Part shown: positions 27,000 to 35,909 of the stretch, in pieces | Position numbering within the stretch: position 1 is the stretch's first letter | How the letters are laid out: the number at the start of each line of letters is the position of its first letter | Assembly (NCBI GenBank): GCA_964462035.1 | Contig: CAYXAP010000049.1 | Location: forward strand, 6,409-70,408 | DNA from: UBA1660 sp964462035 | Lineage (GTDB): Bacteria; Myxococcota_A; Polyangia; Polyangiales; Houyiibacteriaceae | Direction: 5' to 3' | Length of the DNA stretch: 64,000 nucleotides | Notes under the pieces: generated by a model | Seen by the model: the letters and a program-made list of their open reading frames with translations, nothing else | Told to the model about the DNA's origin: nothing | The model's database searches: none | Translations under genes and position numbers: made by a program

Positions 27000-27422
27000 T
27001 CAGTCGAGGAAGCGCGCGCGGGCTTCGGGAGCGGGGAGCACACACGCGTCGACCTTGCCCCAGATCTTGTAGCGGGCGGACGCGACCATCTTGTAGCTCG
27101 CGTCGGTCAGGAAGCTCGGCAGCACGCCGAGGCCGGCGAGCCAACGCCACGGGGTGTCCAGGTGACGCGCGATCGCGAAGGCACCTGCGGAGTACCAGTA
27201 CGCCCGCTCCGTGCCTTCGTCGTCTCGCTCGATGTAGACCACGCTGTCGAGCGAGTCCGGGATCTCCGGGTGGCGTGCGAGGATCGCTTCGGCGGTCGGA
27301 CCGGCGAGCGGCGCGAACGCGATGGTGCCCTCCGAGTCGTGGTCCACGATCCAGCGAACGCTGCCGTGGCAGAAGCCACACTCGCCATCGTAGAGAACCA
27401 ATCTCGGCGGGGTCATGGCCAC
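27000..27422 (-). CDS. DCC family thiol-disulphide protein (DUF393)
   Basis: A 140-residue protein with the family's N-terminal 'LVLYDGECGFCHGSVRWIVDHD' containing the DxxCxxC motif (DGECGFC). The central 'AYWYSAGAFAIARHLDTPWRWLAGLGVLP' region is also typical. These small thioredoxin-like proteins are predicted oxidoreductases. ATG 27422 or 27416 may be the start. It is convergent with the pectate lyase gene with only 6 bp between stops. Confidence 0.9.
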   Translation of the reverse strand: MAMTPPRLVLYDGECGFCHGSVRWIVDHDSEGTIAFAPLAGPTAEAILARHPEIPDSLDSVVYIERDDEGTERAYWYSAGAFAIARHLDTPWRWLAGLGVLPSFLTDASYKMVASARYKIWGKVDACVLPAPEARARFLD

Positions 27423-27503
27423 AGGCTAGGGCGGTCTCGCGAGGAAGGACAGGGGCAGCTTGCCGTACGATTCGGCGATGCACGGGCTCACCGGAGAGCG
27501 CCC

Positions 27504-27736
27504 ATGACGACCCTGAAGGCTCTGAGGGACCGTTGGTCCACCGACGACGGGAAGCGGCGCATCGAGCGGATCGTGGAGCTCAACGCCACCGGAGCATCAC
27601 GAGCTGCGTTCGTCGAGCTCCTCGAGGGGTTTCCCGAGGCGAAGAGCGTGGCGTCTGGCCTCGACTTCCGTGGACTCGCGCTGCCGCGGCTCTCGGTGTT
27701 TCGCGGGCTGGATCTGGCCGGCGCCGACTTCACGGA
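27504..27736 (+). CDS. Pentapeptide-repeat-like protein, cut by assembly gap
   Basis: Seventy-seven residues are readable from ATG 27504 before the run of N. After a helical N-terminal part (~1-48) the sequence enters 'LDFRGLALPRLSVFRGLDLAGADF', an A(D/N)LxG-type pentapeptide repeat. The C-terminal part is lost in the gap. Pentapeptide-repeat proteins form a right-handed square helix; some act on gyrase, most have no known role. The true length is unknown. Confidence 0.6.
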
Positions 27737-27836
27737 NNNNNNNNNNNNNNNNNNNNNNNNNNNNNNNNNNNNNNNNNNNNNNNNNNNNNNNNNNNNNNNN
27801 NNNNNNNNNNNNNNNNNNNNNNNNNNNNNNNNNNNN
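27737..27836. other. Assembly gap of exactly 100 N
   Basis: Exactly 100 undetermined bases, a conventional placeholder for a gap of unknown size. It truncates the pentapeptide-repeat gene on the left. The sequence at 27837-27855 on the right side precedes the 3' end of the M19-like gene and shows no feature. Confidence 0.99.
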
Positions 27837-27855
27837 GGCCTCTTCCCTCCGGGCG

Positions 27856-30102
27856 TCAGCGCAGCTCGCCGGCGCGCGCCTCGGCCTTCTCCCACATCCG
27901 GATGTAGCCCTCGGCGCTCTTGAAGAGCGGCTCGAGCTCCTCGGCAGTGACGCCGTCGTTCAGCACGTCCTGGAGGAGCTCCGGGAGCATGCCGATGTGG
28001 ATGAAGCCCTCGGTGTTGAAGTCGACGTTGCGGTTGCCGAGCTGCGGCTGAGTGAAGGTCACGTCGCCAGCGACCGAGGGGAAGGGGTAGGTCACGGGGT
28101 TGGTCTGGTCTTCGCCACAGCCTTCGTCGCCGAAGCGCGGGCCGCGAGCGCCAGCGAAGCCGTTCAGGTCGAAGCCGAAGCCCTCCGCCGGGAAGCCGCC
28201 GTTGTCGCGGATGAGCTGGATGCGGGCCTGGAAGCCGTCGTCCGAGGTGCCGGGGTTGGCCGGGTCGTGGCATCGGCCGAAGCCGGTCTTGGAGATGCCA
28301 CCGAGCGCATAGATGCGCCCATCGTTGTTGAGGCTATGCGTGCCAGCGGCGGGGTAGTCGGCCACCTCGAGCATCTCGAAGGCGCGCTCGTAGCTGCGCC
28401 GCGGGAGGTGGTCGACCTCGAGGATCATCCCGCGCTTCATGATCTCGGTGACGAGGTACTCGCCGAGCGGAGTGAGCCCGTGGTTCTGGCACCAGTTGCC
28501 CTCGAGCGGAGGGCCGGAGGCGAGGTCGATCAATGGCGCGAGGGCCGCGATCGGGTTGTCCCCGAACTCCGACATGTCGTTCGGCGGCGGTCCGTCATAG
28601 TCGTCGCGCGGCATGTTCAGGCCGCCGAAGAGGACGTCACCGCGGTCGAAGGCGGTGTTGATGTCCGGGCAGTCCTCGACGAAGTTGCTCCAATGGCCGC
28701 TCTGGATGAGGTTGCCGAGCTCGATGAAGCTCCGCTGACCGTCGCCGGCGGAGAAGGCGTTGTCGAACTTGTGCACCGGGAAGAGCACGCGAACGCCGAG
28801 CTCCTGGTAGCGGTCGAGTTGCGCGTCCACGTACGCCTCGTCGCAGGTCGCGTCACCGGCGTCGGGGGTCAGCTTGCACTCGAAGAGGTTGGACGTCTCG
28901 ATGCCGAGGACGATCGCCAGCTTGCCATCGGCGATGACGTCGCGCGCTTCTGCCGGTGAGGTGACGATCCGGAAGAAGCCTTCGCCCGGACCTCCGTACT
29001 GTGCGTCGATGTACCGCTCGAGCGCGTAGGTCTCCTCGATGATGCGGTCGACCGCCGTCATGTCCTCGCACGAGTAGCGCTGGTCCTGGACACCAGAGCC
29101 GACGACCAGCTCACAGATCACCTCGTTGCTGGTCGCGTGCTGAACCATCAGCCGCAACCCACCGAGCCACGCGCGCTCGAGCCAGCGCCAGTACTGCTGC
29201 TGGTGGGTCGCGCGTCGACGGGCGTCCGGCCACTCGGTGAAATCCGGATAGCCCGTGGTCACGTGGTTCGCCTCGGGGGTGCGACCGCTCACCAGCGTGC
29301 TGATCAGGACCTCCTGGTCCAGCTCGCCGGTGTCGTACACGAAGCCGAAGAGGTCCTTCCGACCCTCGGCGCCATGTCGGACGTCGCAGTCGTTCAGCGC
29401 GTGCTCCACGCCGAGCGGATGGAAGGGTGAGCCGTGGAAGAGCCCTCCGCCGAAGCTGAAGTTCGACATGATGTGCGAGTGGGTGTCGACGATCCCGAAG
29501 AGGGAGCCGTCGTCGAAGGTGGTGGTGGTCGGCGTGCCATCGGCGTCGAGGCTGAGCTCGGGGTAGGCGCGGCAGTCCTCCTCGGCGATGAAGTGCACGA
29601 CCGCCGAGTCGCTCGGATCGTCGACCAGGCCCCGCATCCCCAGGTAGCGCCCCGAGCGATCGTGTTGGAGCTGGAAGCCCGCGGGGTCGTGGGGTGAGGC
29701 CTCGAGGTTCCAGACCGCGCCCGGATCGGTCGTGTCGTCGTTGGTGACGTTCTCGCTGATGAGCATCTCGAGACGTGCGAGGGTCTCGTCGTCGTCCGAC
29801 ACCAGGTAGTGGGCGTCTCGGTCGTAGAAGACATAGCTGCCCAGGTCCGCCGGCTGGAGTCGAAAGGCGGACGCCTCTGCCAGCACGGTGCCGCGCAGCT
29901 CGAAACCGTCTCCTTCCGCCGTCCGTTGCAGGAGTCGCCCCCCGCTGCCGTTCGGCTTGGTCGCGTGGACGGCGAAGCAGCCGTGGGCGAGCTCGTGAAC
30001 GGTCCCGGTGGTGGCGGGCGGGAGGCTCTCCACCGACACCTCGCCGCAGCTCGTGGCCATCAGGAGGGAGAGGAGCGACGCCGTGCGCGTGATGGGAGTC
30101 AT
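27856..30102 (-). CDS. M19/amidohydrolase-like lipoprotein with N-terminal trefoil-like domain
   Basis: A 748-residue lipoprotein (lipobox ATSC). Residues ~35-175 are beta-rich with 'LQHDRSGRYLGMRG' and resemble a fascin/ricin-type beta-trefoil. The catalytic part starts at DTHSH (206-210), a metal-binding motif of the amidohydrolase superfamily. Later 'GIETSN', 'GLTPLGEYLVTEIMKRGMILEVDHLPRRS' and 'AAGTHSLNN' match the course of membrane dipeptidases (M19), where the lid and His ligands lie. The protein is about twice the length of a normal M19 enzyme because of the N-terminal domain and insertions. The substrate is unknown. Confidence 0.75.
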   Translation of the reverse strand: MTPITRTASLLSLLMATSCGEVSVESLPPATTGTVHELAHGCFAVHATKPNGSGGRLLQRTAEGDGFELRGTVLAEASAFRLQPADLGSYVFYDRDAHYLVSDDDETLARLEMLISENVTNDDTTDPGAVWNLEASPHDPAGFQLQHDRSGRYLGMRGLVDDPSDSAVVHFIAEEDCRAYPELSLDADGTPTTTTFDDGSLFGIVDTHSHIMSNFSFGGGLFHGSPFHPLGVEHALNDCDVRHGAEGRKDLFGFVYDTGELDQEVLISTLVSGRTPEANHVTTGYPDFTEWPDARRRATHQQQYWRWLERAWLGGLRLMVQHATSNEVICELVVGSGVQDQRYSCEDMTAVDRIIEETYALERYIDAQYGGPGEGFFRIVTSPAEARDVIADGKLAIVLGIETSNLFECKLTPDAGDATCDEAYVDAQLDRYQELGVRVLFPVHKFDNAFSAGDGQRSFIELGNLIQSGHWSNFVEDCPDINTAFDRGDVLFGGLNMPRDDYDGPPPNDMSEFGDNPIAALAPLIDLASGPPLEGNWCQNHGLTPLGEYLVTEIMKRGMILEVDHLPRRSYERAFEMLEVADYPAAGTHSLNNDGRIYALGGISKTGFGRCHDPANPGTSDDGFQARIQLIRDNGGFPAEGFGFDLNGFAGARGPRFGDEGCGEDQTNPVTYPFPSVAGDVTFTQPQLGNRNVDFNTEGFIHIGMLPELLQDVLNDGVTAEELEPLFKSAEGYIRMWEKAEARAGELR

Positions 30103-30222
30103 CCAGGCCTTTCGAGACGGACGGACTCGGGCCTGATGGCCACCCCGTCAGCCGCGACCCAAGGTAGAAAAGCGTACGTCCGTTGTCGAGGACTCCCGAC
30201 GGGTCGAGGTAGAGTCCTTCGC

Positions 30223-30609
30223 ATGTTCGTCGCCGCCGGCATCTACGGGTTCGCGCTCTCGCTCATGATCTTCAGCGCGGCGTTCACCCCCGTGCTCATC
30301 GACCTCTTCGTGGCTCAGCCTTACAGCCTGGGCAGCCACGGCGCCGATTGGGAGTACTGGCAGGGTACGAGCTGCGCGTTCGTGGGGATCGTCGCGATGG
30401 TCGCGCGGCGCTGGCCGGTCGGGCCGCGCGTGGGGGCCGCCGGTGCCCTCGCGTTCATCTATGGCGTCTGGGGGATCCAGAACCTGCGGTTGGTGCTCGT
30501 GACCGATCGCTACGGACCGCTCATGTGGGGCCACGTGCTCGGCTGCCTCGGGCTCGGCGTGTTCGCTGCGGTGACCGCACTGCGGCTCCGCCAGAGCGCT
30601 ACCAAGTGA
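30223..30609 (+). CDS. Small four-helix membrane protein
   Basis: A 128-residue protein starting at ATG 30223, with four hydrophobic segments (~2-22, ~43-58, ~64-84, ~96-118). There are no charged residues inside the membrane spans. I do not recognise the family. It converges with and overlaps the DUF2378 gene by 11 bp. Confidence 0.65.
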   Translation: MFVAAGIYGFALSLMIFSAAFTPVLIDLFVAQPYSLGSHGADWEYWQGTSCAFVGIVAMVARRWPVGPRVGAAGALAFIYGVWGIQNLRLVLVTDRYGPLMWGHVLGCLGLGVFAAVTALRLRQSATK

Positions 30610-31171
30610 CGTCGTAGACGCAGGCTTCGCGGTTGTGCTTTCGGCACTCGACGTGCTGGACGCGCGCGTTCTCCGCGCCGGTCAGTCGAAGACCCATCTC
30701 GATCCACGACGGGCAGCCCGGCCCGCAGAAGAGCTCGTTCGGCGCGGCCTCCTCGCCGAAGGGCATTCGTAGCTGTAGGCGCCAGTGGCGTTCCTCGACC
30801 TGCTCGGGTCGCAGGTCCCCGACGTCGAAGTAGCGGTTCCACAGCGACCCCGTGCGCTTCACGAGGAAGCTCGCCGAGCCCATGCGAAGCACCATCTTGT
30901 AGACCGTGCCGAGGTCCGAGTCTGCGATATAGGCGGAGAGCTTTCGCATCTCGTCTTCCGCCGAGATGCGGCCGTGGTCGTGACAGAGCCGATCCACCAA
31001 CCGGTTGATCACCCCGATGGGGTACCACCCACCGCGGAGCCAGAGCTCGCGCAGGACGGCCTGATCTGCGTCGGAGCCGCCGTCGACCAGCTCGCTCCAG
31101 ACGTCCTGCCCATGTTCGCTCGCGACATAGTCGCGGGTGTGAATCAGGAGACTTCCCTTACCCTGGCCCAT
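30599..31171 (-). CDS. DUF2378 family (myxobacterial) protein
   Basis: A 190-residue soluble protein starting at ATG 31171. Its helical N-terminal half contains 'YPIGVINRLVDRLC', its middle 'LGTVYKMVLRMGSASFLVKRTGSLWNRYFD', and the C-terminal half is a beta-rich '4-vinyl reductase/HNOB-like' sequence ending in 'VQHVECRKHNREACVYDVTW'. This matches the DUF2378/TIGR02265 group common in myxobacteria, whose fold is related to ligand-binding H-NOX-like domains. A sensory or ligand-binding role is possible. It is divergent from the lipoxygenase-like gene. Confidence 0.75.
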   Translation of the reverse strand: MGQGKGSLLIHTRDYVASEHGQDVWSELVDGGSDADQAVLRELWLRGGWYPIGVINRLVDRLCHDHGRISAEDEMRKLSAYIADSDLGTVYKMVLRMGSASFLVKRTGSLWNRYFDVGDLRPEQVEERHWRLQLRMPFGEEAAPNELFCGPGCPSWIEMGLRLTGAENARVQHVECRKHNREACVYDVTW

Positions 31172-31295
31172 GCGTGTCGTCACGGGAGCATACCGCAATC
31201 GGGGTGAGCCGCGGCAGAAGAAATCCGGATTGAGCTCGGAAAGGAGCACGATCAATCGCTTGTGCCGAAACGCGGAGCGGCGGCATCATCCCCTC

Positions 31296-32798
31296 ATGTT
31301 TCTGTCGTTGGCCGGAAAGGCCGGGAGCTCGCGGTCGAAGAAGTTTCTCTATGACCGTAAGGGGCCTTGGCCGCAGCCATCGCCTCGTCACCCGCTCGGC
31401 ACGGCCCCGGAGGTCTTGCACCTGCCATGGCAGGAGAAGGTCGACTGGCAGCTGCACATCGGCCTGCGATATCTGCGCGATCTCTTCCTGTACGGGCCGG
31501 TCGCGGCGGTTCGCGCCATCGGCTTTCGCGAGCTCCCGGCGATCGAGGATGCCGAGCTGAACGACGCTCTCGTTCGCGGACTCTATTCACGTTTTCTGGC
31601 GCCCCTCGACGACATCGATCGCGACACCTTCTCGGCGCAGCTCGATCCGTCAGATGCCGGCCTCCATTACAAGATGGACTTCAGCCCGATCGCCAGCGTC
31701 GATCCGTACCAGGGCATGTACGTGGCGCCGACCGTCACTCTGCTCCGCCGCGCGAGCAAGGACGACCCGAGCTTCGAGGTGAAGGCGATCGCCATCGGCG
31801 ACGACCGACTGGTGCTCGAACCCAGCGATGGCGACTCGTGGGAGCTCGCGAAGTACTACGTGCTGCAGGGGTGCAGCTACGCGACGCTCTTCACCGAGCA
31901 CCCGAACGTCCACTTCCCCTTCGACACCATCAACGCGGTGACCAAGGGCTCGATCCCCACCGATCACCTGCTCTTTCGTCTGCTGATTCCCCACTTCCGT
32001 TTCTCGCTCGTGCTCGACAACGCGGTCCTCCAGGGGGACGCGTCCGTGATCAGCAACTTCCGCGCGACGATCTACGACCCGTTCACGGCGAAGGCGGACG
32101 CCGGGCTGATGGCCTTCTTCGTTGCGGGGTACAAGGGGCTCGAGGGGAACTCCGCCTACCCGAAGTATCGCTTCGCTGCGAGCCGCGACCAGCTGCGCCT
32201 TCCGCCCACGAAGTACGGCGAGTTCCTACGGCGCTACTTCGAGCCCTTCCTCGAGCTCAGCCAGGCCGTCGTCGCCGCGATGACGGACGAGGAGCTCGGC
32301 TACTGTCAGGAATGGGCGCGGTGGATCCGTGTATGGATCCCCACGTTTCCCGAGCTGACCTTCCATCCACCGGTCGCCCCGGGGGCCAAGGACGTCAGTC
32401 GCCAACGCCTCGCCTTCGCGCTGGCGGTCACCCTTTGGGACGTCACCGTGGTTCACTCCACCGACCACGAGAACTTCGCATCCGACATCCCCGTCGATTG
32501 GAAGTGCTTCCGCCTTCGAGAGCCCGCCCCGGCGAGCAAGACCGGCGGCGTGCTCGACCGCAAGAAGCTCTCGAAGAAGGTGGACCTCTTCAAATCGCAC
32601 CTGGCCCATCGGATGTTCTTCGCGCCGACCACCGTCACTCGGCTCATGGAGGTCGAGTACGGTTTCGAAACGGACGCGCTGCGTGAGGCCGAGAACGACT
32701 TCAAGGAGGCGCTGCGGACCGTCGAGGCGGGCCTCGCCGCCGACGGGATCCCGAACTACCTGCCTCTGAAGGACGTTGCCGCCAGCATCCAGTACTGA
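31296..32798 (+). CDS. Lipoxygenase-like protein with altered iron-ligand site
   Basis: A 500-residue protein from ATG 31296. Its core follows the lipoxygenase pattern: 'WELAKYYV' (W182, K186), then H202, 'DHLLFRLLIPHF' (223-234), 'LDNAVL' and a C-terminal 'VVHSTDH' (H387 and H391). The protein ends '...ASIQY', comparable to the 'NSIxI' end whose carboxylate binds iron. However, the first canonical ligand His, 15 residues after the Trp, is Thr197 here; H206 might compensate. Lipoxygenases insert O2 into polyunsaturated fatty acids. The family assignment is inferred from spacing and short motifs; activity is uncertain. No signal peptide is present. Confidence 0.6.
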   Translation: MFLSLAGKAGSSRSKKFLYDRKGPWPQPSPRHPLGTAPEVLHLPWQEKVDWQLHIGLRYLRDLFLYGPVAAVRAIGFRELPAIEDAELNDALVRGLYSRFLAPLDDIDRDTFSAQLDPSDAGLHYKMDFSPIASVDPYQGMYVAPTVTLLRRASKDDPSFEVKAIAIGDDRLVLEPSDGDSWELAKYYVLQGCSYATLFTEHPNVHFPFDTINAVTKGSIPTDHLLFRLLIPHFRFSLVLDNAVLQGDASVISNFRATIYDPFTAKADAGLMAFFVAGYKGLEGNSAYPKYRFAASRDQLRLPPTKYGEFLRRYFEPFLELSQAVVAAMTDEELGYCQEWARWIRVWIPTFPELTFHPPVAPGAKDVSRQRLAFALAVTLWDVTVVHSTDHENFASDIPVDWKCFRLREPAPASKTGGVLDRKKLSKKVDLFKSHLAHRMFFAPTTVTRLMEVEYGFETDALREAENDFKEALRTVEAGLAADGIPNYLPLKDVAASIQY

Positions 32799-32801
32799 GA
32801 G

Positions 32802-34565
32802 TCACTCGATGCGCTCGACGTAGCCTGCGGGAGCCACCGCTCGATAGAGCTGCTGCACCATCGCTTCGACCGCCGCACGGTCCAGCTCGATCGCCTCTCC
32901 ACCCCGGAGGCCCAGCCGGAAGGTGCCGTCTCGGTCGTCGTAGTAGAACCCGCCATAGGTCTCCACGTACCCGAGCCGGTAGTCATGGAGGGCGACGCGG
33001 AAGAGGAAACGCGCCAGCCAATAGCGGGGCACCCGGGTATCGCTCGCGCCGATCTGCAAGCGAACCCAGTCTCCGTCGGCCGTCACCGCGAGACCGTCGC
33101 GGGTCAGCGGGAGCTCGCCCCTCGGAACCTCTTCCGCGGTCGGGAAGGGTGGCCCCGGCAGCTCGCGCCAGCTCGAGGGGGTCGGGTCCGGCGCCATCGG
33201 TCCGGCGACGAGCAAGGCACGTGCGTCGCCGAGGGCCAGCGACGCGCCCGGCTCGAGTCGGAGCAGGTCGCCCGCGAAATGGGGAGCGTCGCCCTCGAGG
33301 ACCAACACGAAGCCGCCCTGTGTCGGCGCGAGCTCGCCGCCCACCTGAAGGCTCAGCGTCACGTCGCCGATCCGGCCCAGCGCCTGTGGGGCTTCCCTAT
33401 CGAGATCCACGAGCAGGAAGGGGGGCTCGGCGTCTCCGTAGGCCTTCGTGTCGGCGTCGCGCCCCTTGCTGACGAAGAGTGGGCGGTCGGCGGCCGGAGT
33501 GATGGGTGTGCGGCCGCAGAACACGAAGGAGAGCCCGGCCCGGCGGGTGCCGGGACCGAAGCGAAAAGGCTCGTGCGGCGGCCGGAGACGTCCGGGCCAG
33601 TGCAGCAGCCCGTGCGGGTGGAGCACCAGGTCTTCGAGTCCATGGCGGACCCGCCCGACGTCCTCACCGTTCTCCGGATCGGTGAGCAGGGTGAGGAAGC
33701 GAAGCGGCTCGAGCAGCGTGTCTCCGGTTCGAAGCGCGATCGCGTATTCGTCCGAGATGTTCGCGTGGGCGAAGGGGAGGGGCTCGCTGGCCGTGACGCA
33801 CTCGATCTGCGCCGGCCCGACCGTTCCGACCACCACGAGATGATGCTCGAAGCGCGCCGGTTTCGCGGCCAGCGCCCGCAGATTCGTTCGTTCGATTCCC
33901 GGGGGGGCCGGCGGTCGTTCTTCCGGGGGCAGCACCCAGTGCTTCGCGGCCGGGTGCACCCGGGTCGCTGCTGGCTCCAGCGGCGCACCGATCCAGCGAG
34001 CTGCGTGTCGTGCGACCCGCTCGCCGAGCGCGCGAGCGGTCGCGCGGTCGCTCTCCGGCGGCGCCTCGCTCGGCGAAACCCCCGGATCGGATTGGGCCAT
34101 CGCGCCGAGGTGGGAGCCGAGACGATTCAGCGCGCTCGGCTCGTCACCGCCGACTCGGTTGCCGGGCATCAGCCCGAGGCTGACCCACACCATCGAGTGC
34201 TGCGCCGCGAAGACGCTCAGCTGGACCAGCGTATTGAGCTTGTCGCCGCTGAGGCCCGAGGAGTTCGTGAAGCCAGCAGCGAGCTTGTCCTTCCACGCCT
34301 GGGTGAACCAGGCGCGGTCACTGCTGGCGTCCATGAACGCTTTCATCGGCGCCGACACGCTGCCCATGTGCGTTGGGCAACCGAAGACGATGGCGTCGGC
34401 GTCGGCGAGCGTGCGCCACGCGGCATCGTCGATGGCCTCGACGGGCAGCATCGACACCGAGGCGCCGGCGGCTTCGGCGCCCTCGCCGACCGCGTGTGCG
34501 ATGGCGGCGGTGTGCCCCTTGGCGGAGTGGAAGACGACGGCGACCTTCGGTGCGCGCTCAGCCAC
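32802..34565 (-). CDS. Flavodoxin-like protein fused to an unrecognised C-terminal domain
   Basis: A 587-residue protein. Residues ~8-195 are a flavodoxin/WrbA-like domain: the FMN phosphate loop 'FHSAKGHTAAIA' near the start, then 'IVFGCPTHMGSVSAPMKAFMD' and 'FTNSSGLSGDKLNTL'. The remaining ~370 residues have no family I recognise. They are beta-rich, with a His-rich stretch 'GLEDLVLHPHGLLHWPGRLR' and 'APHFAGDLLRLEPGASLAL' that recall cupin-type barrels. WrbA-like proteins reduce quinones; the fusion suggests an FMN-linked reaction on a substrate bound by the second domain. Its start overlaps the upstream hydrolase stop by 8 bp. Confidence 0.75.
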   Translation of the reverse strand: MAERAPKVAVVFHSAKGHTAAIAHAVGEGAEAAGASVSMLPVEAIDDAAWRTLADADAIVFGCPTHMGSVSAPMKAFMDASSDRAWFTQAWKDKLAAGFTNSSGLSGDKLNTLVQLSVFAAQHSMVWVSLGLMPGNRVGGDEPSALNRLGSHLGAMAQSDPGVSPSEAPPESDRATARALGERVARHAARWIGAPLEPAATRVHPAAKHWVLPPEERPPAPPGIERTNLRALAAKPARFEHHLVVVGTVGPAQIECVTASEPLPFAHANISDEYAIALRTGDTLLEPLRFLTLLTDPENGEDVGRVRHGLEDLVLHPHGLLHWPGRLRPPHEPFRFGPGTRRAGLSFVFCGRTPITPAADRPLFVSKGRDADTKAYGDAEPPFLLVDLDREAPQALGRIGDVTLSLQVGGELAPTQGGFVLVLEGDAPHFAGDLLRLEPGASLALGDARALLVAGPMAPDPTPSSWRELPGPPFPTAEEVPRGELPLTRDGLAVTADGDWVRLQIGASDTRVPRYWLARFLFRVALHDYRLGYVETYGGFYYDDRDGTFRLGLRGGEAIELDRAAVEAMVQQLYRAVAPAGYVERIE

Positions 34566-35838
34566 CCACGTGCTCCCGGGTCCACTCGATGAGTCGGTCC
34601 ATCAGGGCTTCGACGTCGGGCGCGTCCTTCGCGGTCGGGTCCTCGGGCTCGAAGTAGTGGCGGGCGTCCATGGACTCGAAGGTGAAGTCGTCGCTGGCCG
34701 CGAACGCTTCGCGCATCGGCGCGACGTCGGCGTTTGGATAGATCTCGCGGTCTCGATCGGCATGCACCATCAAGACCGGCACTCGGACGTGCGGCGCGTT
34801 GGCCACCACGTTCGCTCGGCTGGTCGACCCGGACCAGGTGCTCAGCCAAGCCTCCGGAGTCACGGTCCGCGCGAAGCCGAGCCGCTGCCAGTTCATCAGA
34901 TCCGGTCGGTGGCTGAGCAGCGAGCCATAGGCTCGTGGCGACGGGTCGAGCTCCTGGTCGACGTAGTCCAGGTTGGCCATCGTCCGGTAGATGGTCAGTA
35001 CCGGCTCGAAGGCGTTGCGTCGGGCGAGCTGGCGTTGCTCTGCTGCTGGGAGCGAGGCGAAGCTGGGTGCGCCGACGGCCGCGGCGGCCTGCTGGCGCGC
35101 CTCGACGAGCGCACGGGCCATGGCGTCCAGTCGGGCGACGCGAGCGCGTTGTGCCTCGCGGTAGCGCTTCGCGAAGTCGGCGTCGTAGCGCGACCACTCG
35201 GGCGCCGGAGCGAAGCCATTGGCGGGCAGGTACATGTCGATCGAGTCGTCGCTGGCGAGCGGATCGCCCTCGTCGGTCACGGCCGGGTCGATCGAGCGCT
35301 CGACGACCTTGCCCTGGCCACGGTGGGCGGCGACGACGAGCAGCCCGTCGACGGGAGGCATCACTGCGCCCGGCAGCCGCGTCGGGTCGCCGGCGGGGGT
35401 CCGGGCGAGGCGCCCGTCCTTCGCGAGCGGCTGCTGCGCCAGGTAGAAGGCCGCGAGTGAGCCACCGCCGGAGTTGCCGAGCAGGATCACCCGCTTGGCG
35501 CCGCGCCGCTCCCGCAGCCATCGGATCGTCGCGGCCAGGTCCAAGAGCAGGTCTTCGTGGATGGCCGAGTCGTCGCCGAACGCGCGGCTCGTGACCCCAC
35601 AGAAGCCGTAGCCAGCTCCCACGAAACGCGGCGCGGCGTAGTGCTGGGTGAAGTCCACCCGCGGGTGCATCGCGACCACCACGGACGACGGGCGACGGCC
35701 TCGAGGCGTCCAATAGGCGGCTCGGATCTGCCGGAAATCCTGGGTGCGCAGGTAGCGCGATTCGAGGTCCGCGTCGGTTGGAGGCCGCCGGAAGAGAAAG
35801 GGGCGGCCGCCCCAGTAGGTCTTGGCGATCAGCGTCAC
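34558..35838 (-). CDS. Alpha/beta hydrolase
   Basis: A 426-residue protein with no signal peptide. The nucleophile elbow is GNSGGGS (near residue 122), the acid is probably in 'VPVLMVHADRDREI' (~366-379), and the His lies in 'FESMDARHYFEP' (~397). This is a normal esterase/lipase-type catalytic triad. A long helical insertion (~190-290) likely forms a lid. It is co-transcribed with, and overlaps, the flavodoxin fusion gene, so the two may act on one substrate (inference). Confidence 0.85.
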   Translation of the reverse strand: MTLIAKTYWGGRPFLFRRPPTDADLESRYLRTQDFRQIRAAYWTPRGRRPSSVVVAMHPRVDFTQHYAAPRFVGAGYGFCGVTSRAFGDDSAIHEDLLLDLAATIRWLRERRGAKRVILLGNSGGGSLAAFYLAQQPLAKDGRLARTPAGDPTRLPGAVMPPVDGLLVVAAHRGQGKVVERSIDPAVTDEGDPLASDDSIDMYLPANGFAPAPEWSRYDADFAKRYREAQRARVARLDAMARALVEARQQAAAAVGAPSFASLPAAEQRQLARRNAFEPVLTIYRTMANLDYVDQELDPSPRAYGSLLSHRPDLMNWQRLGFARTVTPEAWLSTWSGSTSRANVVANAPHVRVPVLMVHADRDREIYPNADVAPMREAFAASDDFTFESMDARHYFEPEDPTAKDAPDVEALMDRLIEWTREHVGG

Positions 35839-35909
35839 TCGGTCCCCCTGGCCAGCCTACCACTCCGGAGGGATTGACGTAGCGCGCTCGGCTCGGCAGG
35901 GTCCGCTCC

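Noticed and set aside
27162..27923. Frames reading through the run of N
   Set aside because: The run of N has unknown true length, so continuity of any frame across it is not supported.
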